From Rhizobium sp. S152 (GTDB lineage Bacteria; Pseudomonadota; Alphaproteobacteria; Rhizobiales; Rhizobiaceae): a stretch of 64,000 nt of DNA. Made by a program: the position numbers and the translations under genes. Below the pieces are notes generated by a model. That model had not been told where the DNA came from, made no database searches, and saw only the letters and a list, made by a program, of their open reading frames with translations. Shown here one piece after another: positions 35,435 through 44,450 of this stretch. Where the stretch lies: NCBI RefSeq assembly GCF_030380735.1, contig NZ_JAUDRZ010000025.1:248001-312000 (forward strand). Reading direction: 5' to 3'. Every line of letters starts with the position of its first letter. The stretch's first letter is position 1.

Positions 35435-36049
35435 TTACAGACGATTGACGCGATATCGGTCGCGTTCCGCCGCGATCTGTTCCGACGTGTAGGGGTCTGC
35501 AGTTTCGTCGAAACGGGTCCAACCTTGCTCGGTGTAGCTTGCACGACGAGCGGCGACGTCAACACGTGGCGAATTGTTCAGGATCGCTTCAGCAGACGCG
35601 CGGCGGTCGTCTTCTACACGCGCGGTCACGACGGAACCGCCGCGACGAACGCTCTCCGCGTAGAAATTAGCGTCTTCCTCCGGCACGCCGGACTCGATCA
35701 TCGCCCCGACGATACCGCCCACTGCGCCGCCAGCAACAGCACCGGCAACCGCTCCGGCCGCCGCCGCCGCGAGCCAGCCGGCCGCGACGACAGGACCCAC
35801 TCCGGGGATAGCTAGCATTCCAAGGCCGGTCAGAAGGCCACCTGCGCCGCCCGCAACCGCGCCGATACCAGCACCTGCGCCGGCACCCTCACCAGCCTTG
35901 TTGCCTTGCCCTTCGACATCGGTGTCGCCGTTGGCCTTATTCGTAACGATACTGATATCGCCCGACGATACGCCTGCATCTTCCAGCGCCTTCACCGCCG
36001 CCTTTGCGTCGTGGTAACTGTCGTAGAGTCCTGTGATTGTGGTTTTCAT
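35435..36049 (-). CDS. general stress protein 17M-like, glycine-zipper protein
   Basis: A 204-aa protein. The N-terminal domain TGLYDSYHDAKAAVKALED with GVSSGDISIVTN matches the 17M-like domain. A very Gly/Ala-rich central region follows (AGAGAGIGAVAGGAGGLL and AAAAAGAVAGAVAGGAVGG), probably membrane-inserting glycine zippers. The C-terminus has VRRGGSVVTARVEDDRRA and ends DRYRVNRL. It lies 22 bp downstream of the exported PepSY-like gene and is probably co-transcribed. Confidence 0.8.
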   Translation of the reverse strand: MKTTITGLYDSYHDAKAAVKALEDAGVSSGDISIVTNKANGDTDVEGQGNKAGEGAGAGAGIGAVAGGAGGLLTGLGMLAIPGVGPVVAAGWLAAAAAGAVAGAVAGGAVGGIVGAMIESGVPEEDANFYAESVRRGGSVVTARVEDDRRASAEAILNNSPRVDVAARRASYTEQGWTRFDETADPYTSEQIAAERDRYRVNRL

Positions 36050-36071
36050 GGGAATTCCTCCGTTATCGTAT

Positions 36072-36383
36072 TTATTTTGCGGGCGTCACGTTGCCTTGGA
36101 AGTCCAGCGAGACGTTTGCAGACTTGCCATCCTTGGAAGCGGTCGCCCGCCATACGCCCTGGTCATCAAGCTTCAGACCGACCACGTCCTTGTAACCGGC
36201 TTCTTCGATGCGGGACTTCGCTTGGTCCTCGGTAAAGCTGTTCTTGCCTGCGACCGGCGCCCCTGCATTGTGTTCGGTGTTGACAGCCGGCGTGGTCTGC
36301 GAGGTGCTCGGCGTTTCGCTCTGTGCGAATGCGCCAGTGGCAACGAGGAGCAAACTGGCGGCGGCAAACGTGATTTTCTTCAT
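36072..36383 (-). CDS. exported PepSY-like small protein
   Basis: A 103-aa protein from ATG 36383 behind AGGAGGAACGACC. Signal peptide MKKITFAAASLLLVATGAFA, a disordered linker, then a small alpha-beta unit FTEDQAKSRIEEAGYKDVVG followed by strands (GVWRATASKDGKSANVSLDF). This fits a periplasmic PepSY/YpeB-like domain as in other short rhizobial proteins. It is the first gene of the operon with the 17M-like protein. Confidence 0.72.
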   Translation of the reverse strand: MKKITFAAASLLLVATGAFAQSETPSTSQTTPAVNTEHNAGAPVAGKNSFTEDQAKSRIEEAGYKDVVGLKLDDQGVWRATASKDGKSANVSLDFQGNVTPAK

Positions 36384-36412
36384 AGGTCGTTCCTCCTGTT
36401 GGACAGATAGTA

Positions 36413-36437
36413 AACACACGTAAAAGCTATAAGTTCC
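36413..36437 (-). promoter_or_regulatory. EcfG-like promoter candidate for the PepSY-17M operon
   Basis: On the minus strand GGAAC (36437-36433), 16 bases, TGTT (36416-36413), 29 bp before ATG 36383. Spacing and GTT fit; the first -10 base is T rather than C or G. Confidence 0.45.
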
Positions 36438-36489
36438 AATGATTTATTTGCGGTCCCTCGCGTTGCCACTCCTCCTCGTTGGATTTCGC

Positions 36490-36862
36490 CTACAAAAAAG
36501 CCGACTGCAGAAAGTAGAGCGCCTTTTGCGCCCCGGCGGTCAAAATCGTGTGTCCAACTCCAGGTTCGACTTTCAGCTCCACATTAAAGCCGGCCGCCCC
36601 AAGCTGGGGCCGCGGCCAAGGTCGACGCAGCGGCAGGATAGTCGTGTCCGTGAAGCAGGAGAACTGGCGTGTCTTCACTTTCCGATGATACAGTCCGGGG
36701 AGGGAGAAGTCCCGCAGATGAAACGAGTGGGCCGACCTTCCAGCGTCCTGACGCGACTGCATCCAGCGCGACGATTGCGTCCTGCGAGACGCCCACAAAT
36801 GCGATCCTCTCATGGGAATTGGTGAAACCCTCGCGCCGAACGATGTCGTGATGCTTGCACAA
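36490..36862 (-). pseudogene. phospholipase/carboxylesterase-type hydrolase remnant
   Basis: Two frames are needed. The first has RIAFVGVSQDAIVALDAVAS, LVSSAGLLPPRTVSSES and DTPVLLLHGHD; the other has LGAAGFNVELKVEPGVGHTI and ends KALYFLQSAFL. These are the nucleophile elbow (G-x-S-Q, but followed by Asp instead of Gly), acid and histidine regions of a DeoC/YpfH-like alpha/beta hydrolase. The N-terminal third is missing and there is a frameshift near 36650. Confidence 0.7.
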
Positions 36863-37122
36863 TGATTGGAGTGGCTCACCTTAGATGGTGTGGAGGCGCG
36901 GGCTCTGTAATGATGTCCGCGCTTCTTTGACATTAGGACAACGTGTCGGCAGTAGTGCTCATCCAAGCCTGATGTCGTTCTTCATCCTGGTGTGCCTTCA
37001 TGAAAAAGCCTTCGTTTCGGGAATTGCATCCTCATGCCGCGATGCTCGCTCGTAGGCTGTGACGGTGTCGTCTTCGTTCCTCTTCATGGCTTTGACTGGA
37101 TCTGGACGCGACACCGAAACGC

Positions 37123-38562
37123 GTGGAGCGCGTCGCCCGCGAACGGGAACTTTCGGCCGAGTGCAGAACACTCCTCGTTAAATTCGACAGACTCTTCGGA
37201 AGCGATCAACCAGGTCCGGAGAAATGGGAAAGCCTAGATCACGATGATCCTGCCCGACGTCTCGGCCAAGCTCGGGAGGCGTTAGTCCGCATTTCCAATG
37301 GTCATTTTGGCCGGGGTCGCGGCTGGACGCTCGACAATGGAAGGGAAAGAGACTCGTTTGGACTGTTCAAGGCGCTCTTCGTTCTTTCCGGTCACGTCAG
37401 CCGATCGTCGATGTCGCGGCCCCTCCCCAAGAGGACGGACCTGGCGACGATGGTGCCCCGTCGCTTGACTGCGGTCGAGTTGTGCGCGGGTGCCGGCGGC
37501 ATGCTGATCGGAATGCACGCGGCCGGTTTCGAACATCTGGCCGCCATCGAAGTCGATCCGAAGGCTGCGGCCACTCTTCGCCGAAACGTTCCCGGTCTCA
37601 ATGTTATTGAGGCCGACATCCGGAAAGTAGATTTCTCGCCATATCAGGGCGTTGATGTTGTAGTTGGAGGTCTTCCCTGCCAGCCGTACAGCATTCATGG
37701 AAGCCGAAAAGGTAAGGACGACGACCGTGAACTCTTCCTAGCTGGTGTGCGCGCTGTCCAGCGGATGAAGCCCAGAGCCTTCGCGTTCGAGAACGTGTCC
37801 GGGTTCGCACAGGTGACGCACACGAGGTATCGCAACGTCCTGATCAGGCTGTTCCGAAGAGTTGGTTACGACGTCCAACTCGTACAGATCGATGCCCAGG
37901 ACTGGGGTGTGCCGCAGAGGCGCGTGCGAGTGATCATCGTCGGCATCCGCAAGGATCAGACCTCACGGCTCTTCGCCCTTCCCCGCGCGCCGGAAAACTT
38001 CCGCCTCGACATCGGCAGCGCACTGCAGGATCTCTTGCAGGAGAACGGTTGGGACGGGGCCGTCCAGTGGGCGGATCGTCGTCGGCATACACACACCCTA
38101 CGAGGCGACAAGATCGATCGCGGCGCAGTGACCCCTACCTTGGTTGGATACAGCGGAACGGCTCCTCGCAATTCTGCCGCCGCTTGGGAAGATGTGGAGA
38201 TCAACATTAGCCGAAGGCCCGCGCGCGCTCCCACCTCGAAAGAGGCGACGGTGCCGGGCTTCATGCCTGCGCTCACGGAGAGGATGCGTGCAAGGATTCA
38301 GGGTTTTCCCGATAGTTGGCTTTTCGAAGGCGGATTGAGCCATCGTGATCAGCAGATTGCGAATGGATTCCCGCCAAATGCAGCGAGAGCCGTCGGACTC
38401 GGTCTCTTCACTGCTCTCGAAGGTCTGGAGTTCGACGTCGACGCTGTGATGCGGACGCCGCTGCTCGACCATGACATCGTGAAGCCGAGAAGGAAGATTG
38501 TGCCCGCGCCTCCATTGGCACCTGGAAGCGATCTTGCGAAACCGAATATTCAGGTCGCCTAG
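37123..38562 (+). CDS. DNA cytosine-5 methyltransferase
   Basis: Up to 479 aa if translated from GTG 37123. ATG 37411 (residue 97) or ATG 37450 are alternative starts, since the first ~95 residues show no known domain. C5-methyltransferase motifs are complete: I (AVELCAGAGGMLIGMHAAGF), IV with catalytic Cys (GGLPCQPYSIHG), VI (FENV), VIII (WGVPQRRVRVIIVG) and IX-X (QQIANGFPPNAARAVGLGL). The variable region around residues 330-390 would recognise the target. No cognate restriction nuclease is recognised next to it, so it is an orphan or part of an unusual system with neighbours to 41.5 kb. Confidence 0.87.
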   Translation: MERVARERELSAECRTLLVKFDRLFGSDQPGPEKWESLDHDDPARRLGQAREALVRISNGHFGRGRGWTLDNGRERDSFGLFKALFVLSGHVSRSSMSRPLPKRTDLATMVPRRLTAVELCAGAGGMLIGMHAAGFEHLAAIEVDPKAAATLRRNVPGLNVIEADIRKVDFSPYQGVDVVVGGLPCQPYSIHGSRKGKDDDRELFLAGVRAVQRMKPRAFAFENVSGFAQVTHTRYRNVLIRLFRRVGYDVQLVQIDAQDWGVPQRRVRVIIVGIRKDQTSRLFALPRAPENFRLDIGSALQDLLQENGWDGAVQWADRRRHTHTLRGDKIDRGAVTPTLVGYSGTAPRNSAAAWEDVEINISRRPARAPTSKEATVPGFMPALTERMRARIQGFPDSWLFEGGLSHRDQQIANGFPPNAARAVGLGLFTALEGLEFDVDAVMRTPLLDHDIVKPRRKIVPAPPLAPGSDLAKPNIQVA

Positions 38563-38700
38563 AGCATGTTTCGTTCATCAAGAAGGGAAGCTTCCGGTTC
38601 GATGAGGCCGAGGAGATATCGGGTAGTGCATTGGATGTCAAAGTGCTTGCGCTCCTCCCGATCCCAGGTCACGCTTGTTCAATCAGAGAGGAGATCGCCT

Positions 38701-38904
38701 ATGCGAATGATGGATTGTATTTATCTAGTTGACGAAGATACGGACAGGATCATTCCCGTTGAGGCTGGGCGGTATCGTGTCCTCCGTAACAATGATGAGT
38801 TGACTCGCACTGTTCTCGAGCAAGGTCGATGGCACATGCGTAAGCCGAAGCTTCTGGCTACCGACAGTGGCTCGATCGACTTAGGATACGTTGATCTAGG
38901 CTAG
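38701..38904 (+). CDS. small hypothetical protein downstream of the methyltransferase
   Basis: A 67-aa protein from ATG 38701 with a strong GAGAGGAGATCGCCT start signal. It reads MDCIYLVDEDTDRIIPVEAG, then RYRVLRNNDELTRTVLEQGR. Beta-rich, acidic, no family recognised. It lies 138 bp after the methyltransferase on the same strand and may be an accessory or an independently expressed factor. A perfect 12-bp palindrome (CCGCGATCGCGG, 38910-38921) follows. Confidence 0.6.
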   Translation: MRMMDCIYLVDEDTDRIIPVEAGRYRVLRNNDELTRTVLEQGRWHMRKPKLLATDSGSIDLGYVDLG

Positions 38905-38973
38905 GCAATCCGCGATCGCGGTCCACAGGAGAAAAACCGCTCGATAGGAGTTACCTCGGCAACCTCATTCGGT

Positions 38974-40833
38974 TCAAGAACTCAACAACTGCCGCACCTT
39001 CTCACCGGATAGAAGCTCCCTCTCCATCACTGCCTCCGCGATCCGCTCGACATCGTCACGCCTGTTTCGCACTATTTCCTTCGCCCGCTCGAGTTCCGCG
39101 TTCAGAAGCTTCTCCACGCGTATGCGCAGGACCGGGTCTGACAGACGCAGCTTCTCAAGATCCTCCGATGTTCTTGCGTAGCAGTAGGAAAGCCCGTGCC
39201 CCATGCCCAATGTCGCCTCCATAATCGTTGCGATATCAGCAGCGAGATGAAGATCTGAGCCATTAACACCCCCCGAACCGTCAGTCACAAATCCGAGGAC
39301 GACTTCTTCGGCCGCCCTGCCCCCGAGAAGCGTGGCGATGTCGTTCGCGTAGATATCACGTGTTCTCTGCAGCATCTTGGGACGCCGCCAGAGAACGTAG
39401 CCGGCGCCATCGTCGCAGGGCGACAATTCGCGCACGACCGTGATCAGTTCGATCTCACCGTATGCCAACTCCGTTCCCACAACTGCATGTCCGGCCTCGT
39501 GCACACACGCCACGTGTCGCGCGGCTGAATCGAGAGGACTCAATGGAGGCGTGACCGCCCGGACGTCGTCGGCGGTGACCGATCGCCGAGCGCGTCTCGC
39601 CTGCTTCCGCGCATCCCGGGCGAGCTGGGCAAGAGCTGCGCCGGAGTATCCCCTGGTAGCGCGTGCGGCATGGGCGAGCACATCGGCAGCAACTTCCGTT
39701 CCCAGATGCAGTGTCAGGATATCCTTCCGTGCGTCATCGTCGGGAAGCTCAACCTTGATGTGCCTGTCGAGACGACCGGGCCTCCGCAGTGCGGGATCAA
39801 TCGCATCCGGGTGATTGGTCGCAGCGATAACAACGACGCCGTCACGGCGGGGCGAGCCATCGAGGGCCTCGAGAATGCCGTTTACAACCTGGACACAATA
39901 ATTTGCATTGTCGCCCCTGAATTTCGCTCGATCTCCGACTGCGTCGAATTCGTCTAGGAAGAGGATGCAGGGCGCTTTCTCTGCTGCTTCGCTAAACGTC
40001 TTTCTCATGGCGGCCAAGAAATCTCCGAGGTGACCTTTGGCCTGCCACTTCGCACAGGATGCACTAACGAAAGCCGCGGCGCAGGTCTTTGCAACGGCCT
40101 CCGCGAACATCGTCTTGCCGGTACCTGGCGGTCCGCTTAGCAGAAGCCCGCAGTCGATATCGCTCCAAGCCAGCGATCCGCGTGTCCAATCGCGAAGATC
40201 CTCGGCGAGGCCCAAGGCCCATTCCTTCGCTTGCCCGAAACCCGGGAGCTCTTCGACGCCGAAGCCCAAAGCGCCTAGCGGCGGCCTCTCCGCCTTTGCT
40301 TCTGCCGCCCCCGAGAGCCGCGCGAGAGCCTGCCGAACGCTTCTGCCCGGTCGGAGTGCCTGGAACATCAAGTCCAGGGGATACGATAGCAGCGTCCTGG
40401 CTTCGCCAACGGTGGCCTGTTCTCCGCGCGAGAACTTGATTGCTGCTACCAGATGGGCGGGACTGATTGGTTCGACTTGCATGACTTCATCCAGAGAGAC
40501 CCTTATTTCGGGAGGAATGGTGACGCCATGAGGTATGAGTAGCACGACGCCAGGCTTCGCCTTCAGGATGTCGGCGGCCTCAAACCAGTTGGCGTTACCA
40601 CGGTGGGAGACTTCAACGGTGCACTGCGTGTAAACCTCAGCACGGTTGGTGGACCGCAGGACGCTCCTGAGCGCATCGGCATATTTGGTAACGTCTCTGT
40701 CCCGGGGGATGATGAGCCCGATGGATGCTTCCTTCCGCATAAAGGCACCCGCCTTGCGCAGGGCTTTGCGAACGGAATAGGAGCATGCGGTCACCTCGAG
40801 AGTCGCCGCGCGTTCGGAAAAATTCATGTTCAT
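38974..40833 (-). CDS. soluble FtsH-like AAA+ ATPase with M41 zinc-protease domain
   Basis: A 619-aa protein. An unrecognised ~195-residue N-terminal domain is followed by an AAA+ module: Walker A LLSGPPGTGKTMFAEA (res 231-246), Walker B CILFLDEFDAVGDR (289-302), sensor ATNHPDAID and arginine finger RRPGRLDRH (350-358). The M41 peptidase has the zinc motif HEAGH (445-449) and the third ligand in GSDLHLAADIA (Asp 527). Unlike FtsH it has no membrane segment. It starts nine bases after a TnsA-like gene, so the two form an operon. Probable ATP-dependent protease with an unknown substrate. Confidence 0.82.
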   Translation of the reverse strand: MNMNFSERAATLEVTACSYSVRKALRKAGAFMRKEASIGLIIPRDRDVTKYADALRSVLRSTNRAEVYTQCTVEVSHRGNANWFEAADILKAKPGVVLLIPHGVTIPPEIRVSLDEVMQVEPISPAHLVAAIKFSRGEQATVGEARTLLSYPLDLMFQALRPGRSVRQALARLSGAAEAKAERPPLGALGFGVEELPGFGQAKEWALGLAEDLRDWTRGSLAWSDIDCGLLLSGPPGTGKTMFAEAVAKTCAAAFVSASCAKWQAKGHLGDFLAAMRKTFSEAAEKAPCILFLDEFDAVGDRAKFRGDNANYCVQVVNGILEALDGSPRRDGVVVIAATNHPDAIDPALRRPGRLDRHIKVELPDDDARKDILTLHLGTEVAADVLAHAARATRGYSGAALAQLARDARKQARRARRSVTADDVRAVTPPLSPLDSAARHVACVHEAGHAVVGTELAYGEIELITVVRELSPCDDGAGYVLWRRPKMLQRTRDIYANDIATLLGGRAAEEVVLGFVTDGSGGVNGSDLHLAADIATIMEATLGMGHGLSYCYARTSEDLEKLRLSDPVLRIRVEKLLNAELERAKEIVRNRRDDVERIAEAVMERELLSGEKVRQLLSS

Positions 40834-40842
40834 GGCAGCTTC

Positions 40843-41448
40843 CTAGCGCTCGCCGCGTCGGACGACGGTGTCGGGATTGATCAGTTCTTCATCGAGATCG
40901 ACCGTTAGAATTCGTTGGAGGACAAGCGAGGCCAGGCCTGCCATCGGCGAGATCTCACGAAAGATGCCAAGCCCTTCGGCCACCGAGAATGAACCAACTT
41001 CATCGAGCGCAGCTATCACGCGGATGCGGTCGCCCAGCGGGCAACGATAGTTACCGTAGCGCAGGAGATCGCGGGCGTTACGGAGCCGCCAGCCGCCCTC
41101 TCTCTCTTCCCGGGTGACGAAGCGGTGCGGATACCCCATGGAAGCCGCAGCGTCACTGATCGCGAAGTCGCCGCCTGTCTCGCATGCGTCGAGCAGGCAC
41201 CTCCGTGTCGACGAGTAAGTCACGAGGAAATCAGGGATGTGGATTCGATCCAGCACCTTCAACTCAAAAGGCTGGCACGCCCAGGACTCGACCTCCGGAT
41301 CGACATCAAGGAGACAGCCCAGGTCCCGCGCAGCGTGCGATCGGAACAGGCGATCGCCGACGCATTTGATGGTTGCCTTTGGAGGAAAGAAGATACGCTG
41401 AACGCGCGCACTGTCGCGGCCGCGGGTATGGAAACTCTCGGAACTCAT
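40843..41448 (-). CDS. TnsA-like PD-(D/E)XK protein with degenerate active site
   Basis: A 201-aa protein from ATG 41448 (MSSESFHTRG). Residues ~35-90 follow the TnsA N-terminal nuclease pattern: SHAARDLGCLLDVDPEV, then ACQPFEL, then IHIPDFLVTY and RCLLDACE. Only the central Asp (IPDF) is kept. The helix Glu appears replaced by Ala, and the usual E-x-K strand reads D-A-C, so catalysis is doubtful. The rest is helical and ends LDEELINPDTVVRRGER. It is the first gene of an operon with the AAA/M41 protein. The TnsA assignment is by pattern only. Confidence 0.55.
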   Translation of the reverse strand: MSSESFHTRGRDSARVQRIFFPPKATIKCVGDRLFRSHAARDLGCLLDVDPEVESWACQPFELKVLDRIHIPDFLVTYSSTRRCLLDACETGGDFAISDAAASMGYPHRFVTREEREGGWRLRNARDLLRYGNYRCPLGDRIRVIAALDEVGSFSVAEGLGIFREISPMAGLASLVLQRILTVDLDEELINPDTVVRRGER

Positions 41449-41910
41449 GACGATACCCAAACACGATTGAAGGAATGCCGCCCGGCGGCGGTTCGATCAG
41501 CGTTGGTATTGTCGTTGTTGGAGCTTCATGAAAGGAACACATAGGGAACAAAAAGCATAACGTCAATTGGAATTTTCGGTCGGCCTTTTAGCAGCGCAAC
41601 TTCATCAAGAACTCCCAGAAGTAGAATCCTGCCGCGTCCGGTGGCGTCATCCCAGACGCCGAATGCGTCGCTGGTGTCCGTGTAGACGAGCAGCTTCCCG
41701 GCAGGAGGGCCGAGAGAATGCCCTTATGCGGCCATGAAACGGTGGCATAGGCACGAGAAGAAGCTCGCCCTGCGGGTAGCAGTGGAAATCTCCGCCTATC
41801 GGCCCTCTTTGCCCCGCGCAGGGGTCTTCCTCAACGAATTGGGCATGCTCGATCGTCTGGGCCGATCGGATCGAATTTGCGGATCACATTACTCTCGTGC
41901 TTCCCGAAAC
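41449..41910. other. 462-bp stretch with no recognised gene
   Basis: Upstream region of the TnsA-like gene. It holds short frames on both strands; none shows a domain or convincing start. GGAAC occurs twice near 41535-41550 without a matching -10. Confidence 0.4.
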
Positions 41911-42123
41911 TCAGCTCGGAGATCGAGCCCGGATCTCCTCTGCTGCTCGCCGCAGGGGCAGAAGCATTCGCTGCAGCGCGTCCGCCTCGCTCATCGAACC
42001 CGCAATCATGTTCACCCTGATCGCAGCAACAATGTTGCGCGACGCATCACGAACCGGGACTGAAAGGCCGCAGATAGCCGGATCGAGCTCCGACTCGACC
42101 CATGCAAAGCCCTGATTGCGGAC
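41911..42123 (-). pseudogene. C-terminal fragment of an IclR-family regulator
   Basis: The last ~70 codons of the minus frame read VRNQGFAWVESELDPAI, then CGLSVPVRDASRNIVAAI, then RVNMIAGSMSEADALQRM and end LRRAAEEIRARSPS. This is the end of an IclR effector domain (PcaR-like). Upstream in the same frame (to 42393) the sequence is not IclR-like and no HTH is present, so only a remnant survives. The region 42124-42675 holds nothing else recognisable. Confidence 0.65.
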
Positions 42124-42675
42124 CCTGGATCGCTTCCCAACGCCCGATGAAAAGGCACTGCAAGTGCGCAACCCTGCAGTGCCTCGGAAGTCGAGGGAGG
42201 TGTTCGACCAGCCATTTTCAAGCCGGGTTGAACAGCTTGTGGTGTCAAACCGCCGCTGGGACGGTACCCGCCTATCCGACCTGAACCCGAATAGCCCTCC
42301 TTCATCGGTATCGTCGATGGTGACATCCAGGATCTTGGATCGGGGGTTGAAGTCGGCCGGGAACGAGAGCTTGGCGAACTCGTCCGAGTTCATGAGGATG
42401 AGATACTGGATGCCGAGATCATCGGCGGTTCACCCGATCTCGCAATGCGCTGGATTGGAGGTGCTCGGCTGCCTCGACTTCGAGCCACCTACCTAACCCT
42501 TGTGCGCTCTTGAGCTTCCAGTTGAATCTCTCACCTCATCGTGGGGAGTTTGTCCAAGGTGCCAGGGATAGCAATGGCTTTTCCAAGTTCGCACCAAAGT
42601 AGTGCTTGCTGATCGGCAATGTGCCGAGGCACTGGCTTCTCCCACCTCCTTGAGACAAACCGGATTGAGCATCGT

Positions 42676-44310
42676 TCATTTCCGCGACACAAGCCTGGCT
42701 TCAGCAAGGTCGACTTCCCGGACGAGTGCCATCGCGGTCTCCTCTGACAACCTTCCGACCCTCAGCAGCCGTAGGATCTCGCCGCGCTCGGCGTGCGCGG
42801 CAGCAAGGCGAAGCTCTATCTCCATGGCTTCTGCCCGCCGCCATTCTCCCACTTCTTCGGGAGGTGCGCTCAGTGCGCCCGCCCGTCGTCGATACAGGAC
42901 CATGATGCGCGCAGATATCTCCGAATAGAGTTCGTCGTCGCTGGCGCTTCGGCTGGGTAAGTGTTCCTTTTCTTCGATTGCCGCAATGGCAGCTTCTGCC
43001 GCCCGGGCGCGCGCCATTTCCTCCTCCGCGTCCCGGCGTGGGTCAAGCGATGGCGGACTCCCTGCAAGCAGAAGCGGAAGAACAACTGAGGCAAAGACGA
43101 GGCTCATGACGATGACCCCACTCGCAAGGAACACGGCGACGTCTCGACCAGGCAACAGGGATCCGTCCGGAAGGAAGGTTGGCAGCCCCAGGACTGCGGC
43201 GAGCGTGATCGCCCCTCGCACGCCCGACACGGTAGCGACGGACACTAGCCTCCATCTGAGCCCGCGCCAGTTCCCCGCCTGCTCGGATGAACGGAACACG
43301 GTCACGCGAAGGGACAGCCAGACCCAGCAGAAGCGTAGAACCGCCAATGCGGCCAAAACGACGCCAAGATAGAAAAGCAGGTGTACGGATTCTGGCATCG
43401 GCCGGCCGCCGAAAGTGGTCGCGACCATCCGTGGGAGTTGTTCCCCGAGCAGGACGAAAATCGCCCCGTTTGCCGTGAATTGTATGCTGTCCCAGACAAC
43501 TGCCCGCCTTATTCGGGTCACCGCGTGCGCCTGCCCGCTCTGCTCCAGCCTGTTCATGACGATCCCGGCCGAAACTGCCGCCAGGATCCCGGAGGCGTGA
43601 AGATGCTCAGCCACGAGATAGGCTCCGAAGGGGATCAGCAAACTTGCCAGGATCTGAGACGCCGACTGTTCCCCGAACCTTCCTGAAATGAAATTCTTCA
43701 GTCGGACGATGACGATCGTTGTCGCAACTCCGACCACGATGCCCATCGTCACCAGCCACACGAACGACAGTCCCGCATCCGTGAAGGAGATCGCGCCAGT
43801 GGCGGTAGCGGCTATCCCGAACTTCATGCACACTAGGCTGGAAGCGTCGTTGAAGAGAGATTCCCCCTCCAACACATGCATCAGCCGCTTCGACATCGGA
43901 TTCCTCGCCGTGATTGCGGAAAGCGCGATGGGGTCAGTCGGAGCGAGTATTGCCGCAATGGTGAACGCGACGGACAAAGGAATATCAGGAATGACGGTGA
44001 AGATCAGAAGTCCGAGCCCCACGACCGTGAACAGCACGAGCCCGAATGCCAGGGACACGATGGTCACGGCATCCCTGCGGAGGGCCTGCGACGGAATGCG
44101 CCATCCGTCAAGGAAAAGCAGCGGAGGCAGAAAGAGGAGGAAGAAGACTTCGGGGTCGAGAGTGACAGGTATATTGACGAGGAGTGCGAACAGTATTCCG
44201 ACACCTATCTGCACCAACGGAATAGGAATGAAATGCAGCGCCACTCTGCCGAGCACAGCGCTCAGCACTATTGCAAAGAGAACAAGCAATATCGCACTAG
44301 ACACTTCCAT
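42676..44310 (-). CDS. CPA1-family Na+/H+ antiporter, copy 1
   Basis: A 544-aa membrane protein with about 12 helices. Transport-domain landmarks are FTIAAILAPTDPIALSAI, then RLMHVLEGESLFNDASSLVC (the Asp-containing discontinuous helix) and RGAITLAAVLGLPTFLP. A ~110-residue soluble C-terminal tail is charged and helical (EEMARARAAEAAIAAIEEKE). It exchanges Na+ or K+ for protons across the inner membrane. A paralogue of nearly equal length is at 56176-57807. It lies downstream of the CBS-BON gene on the same strand. Confidence 0.88.
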   Translation of the reverse strand: MEVSSAILLVLFAIVLSAVLGRVALHFIPIPLVQIGVGILFALLVNIPVTLDPEVFFLLFLPPLLFLDGWRIPSQALRRDAVTIVSLAFGLVLFTVVGLGLLIFTVIPDIPLSVAFTIAAILAPTDPIALSAITARNPMSKRLMHVLEGESLFNDASSLVCMKFGIAATATGAISFTDAGLSFVWLVTMGIVVGVATTIVIVRLKNFISGRFGEQSASQILASLLIPFGAYLVAEHLHASGILAAVSAGIVMNRLEQSGQAHAVTRIRRAVVWDSIQFTANGAIFVLLGEQLPRMVATTFGGRPMPESVHLLFYLGVVLAALAVLRFCWVWLSLRVTVFRSSEQAGNWRGLRWRLVSVATVSGVRGAITLAAVLGLPTFLPDGSLLPGRDVAVFLASGVIVMSLVFASVVLPLLLAGSPPSLDPRRDAEEEMARARAAEAAIAAIEEKEHLPSRSASDDELYSEISARIMVLYRRRAGALSAPPEEVGEWRRAEAMEIELRLAAAHAERGEILRLLRVGRLSEETAMALVREVDLAEARLVSRK

Positions 44311-44450
44311 CGCAGGGCCGTCGAACTCCTGTTATCCTTGCGGACGGGCGACACCTCGTCGCGATGCCGCACGAGGTCCATGCGGTGAGCGCCTGACGCT
44401 GCAGAACACGAGATTTCCAAGCTTGGCAGACTTCAGCATCGAGCGCCCAT

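Noticed and set aside
40843..41448. Active Tn7-like transposon component
   Set aside because: No TnsB, TnsC or transposon ends are visible, and the likely catalytic residues of the TnsA-like protein are substituted.
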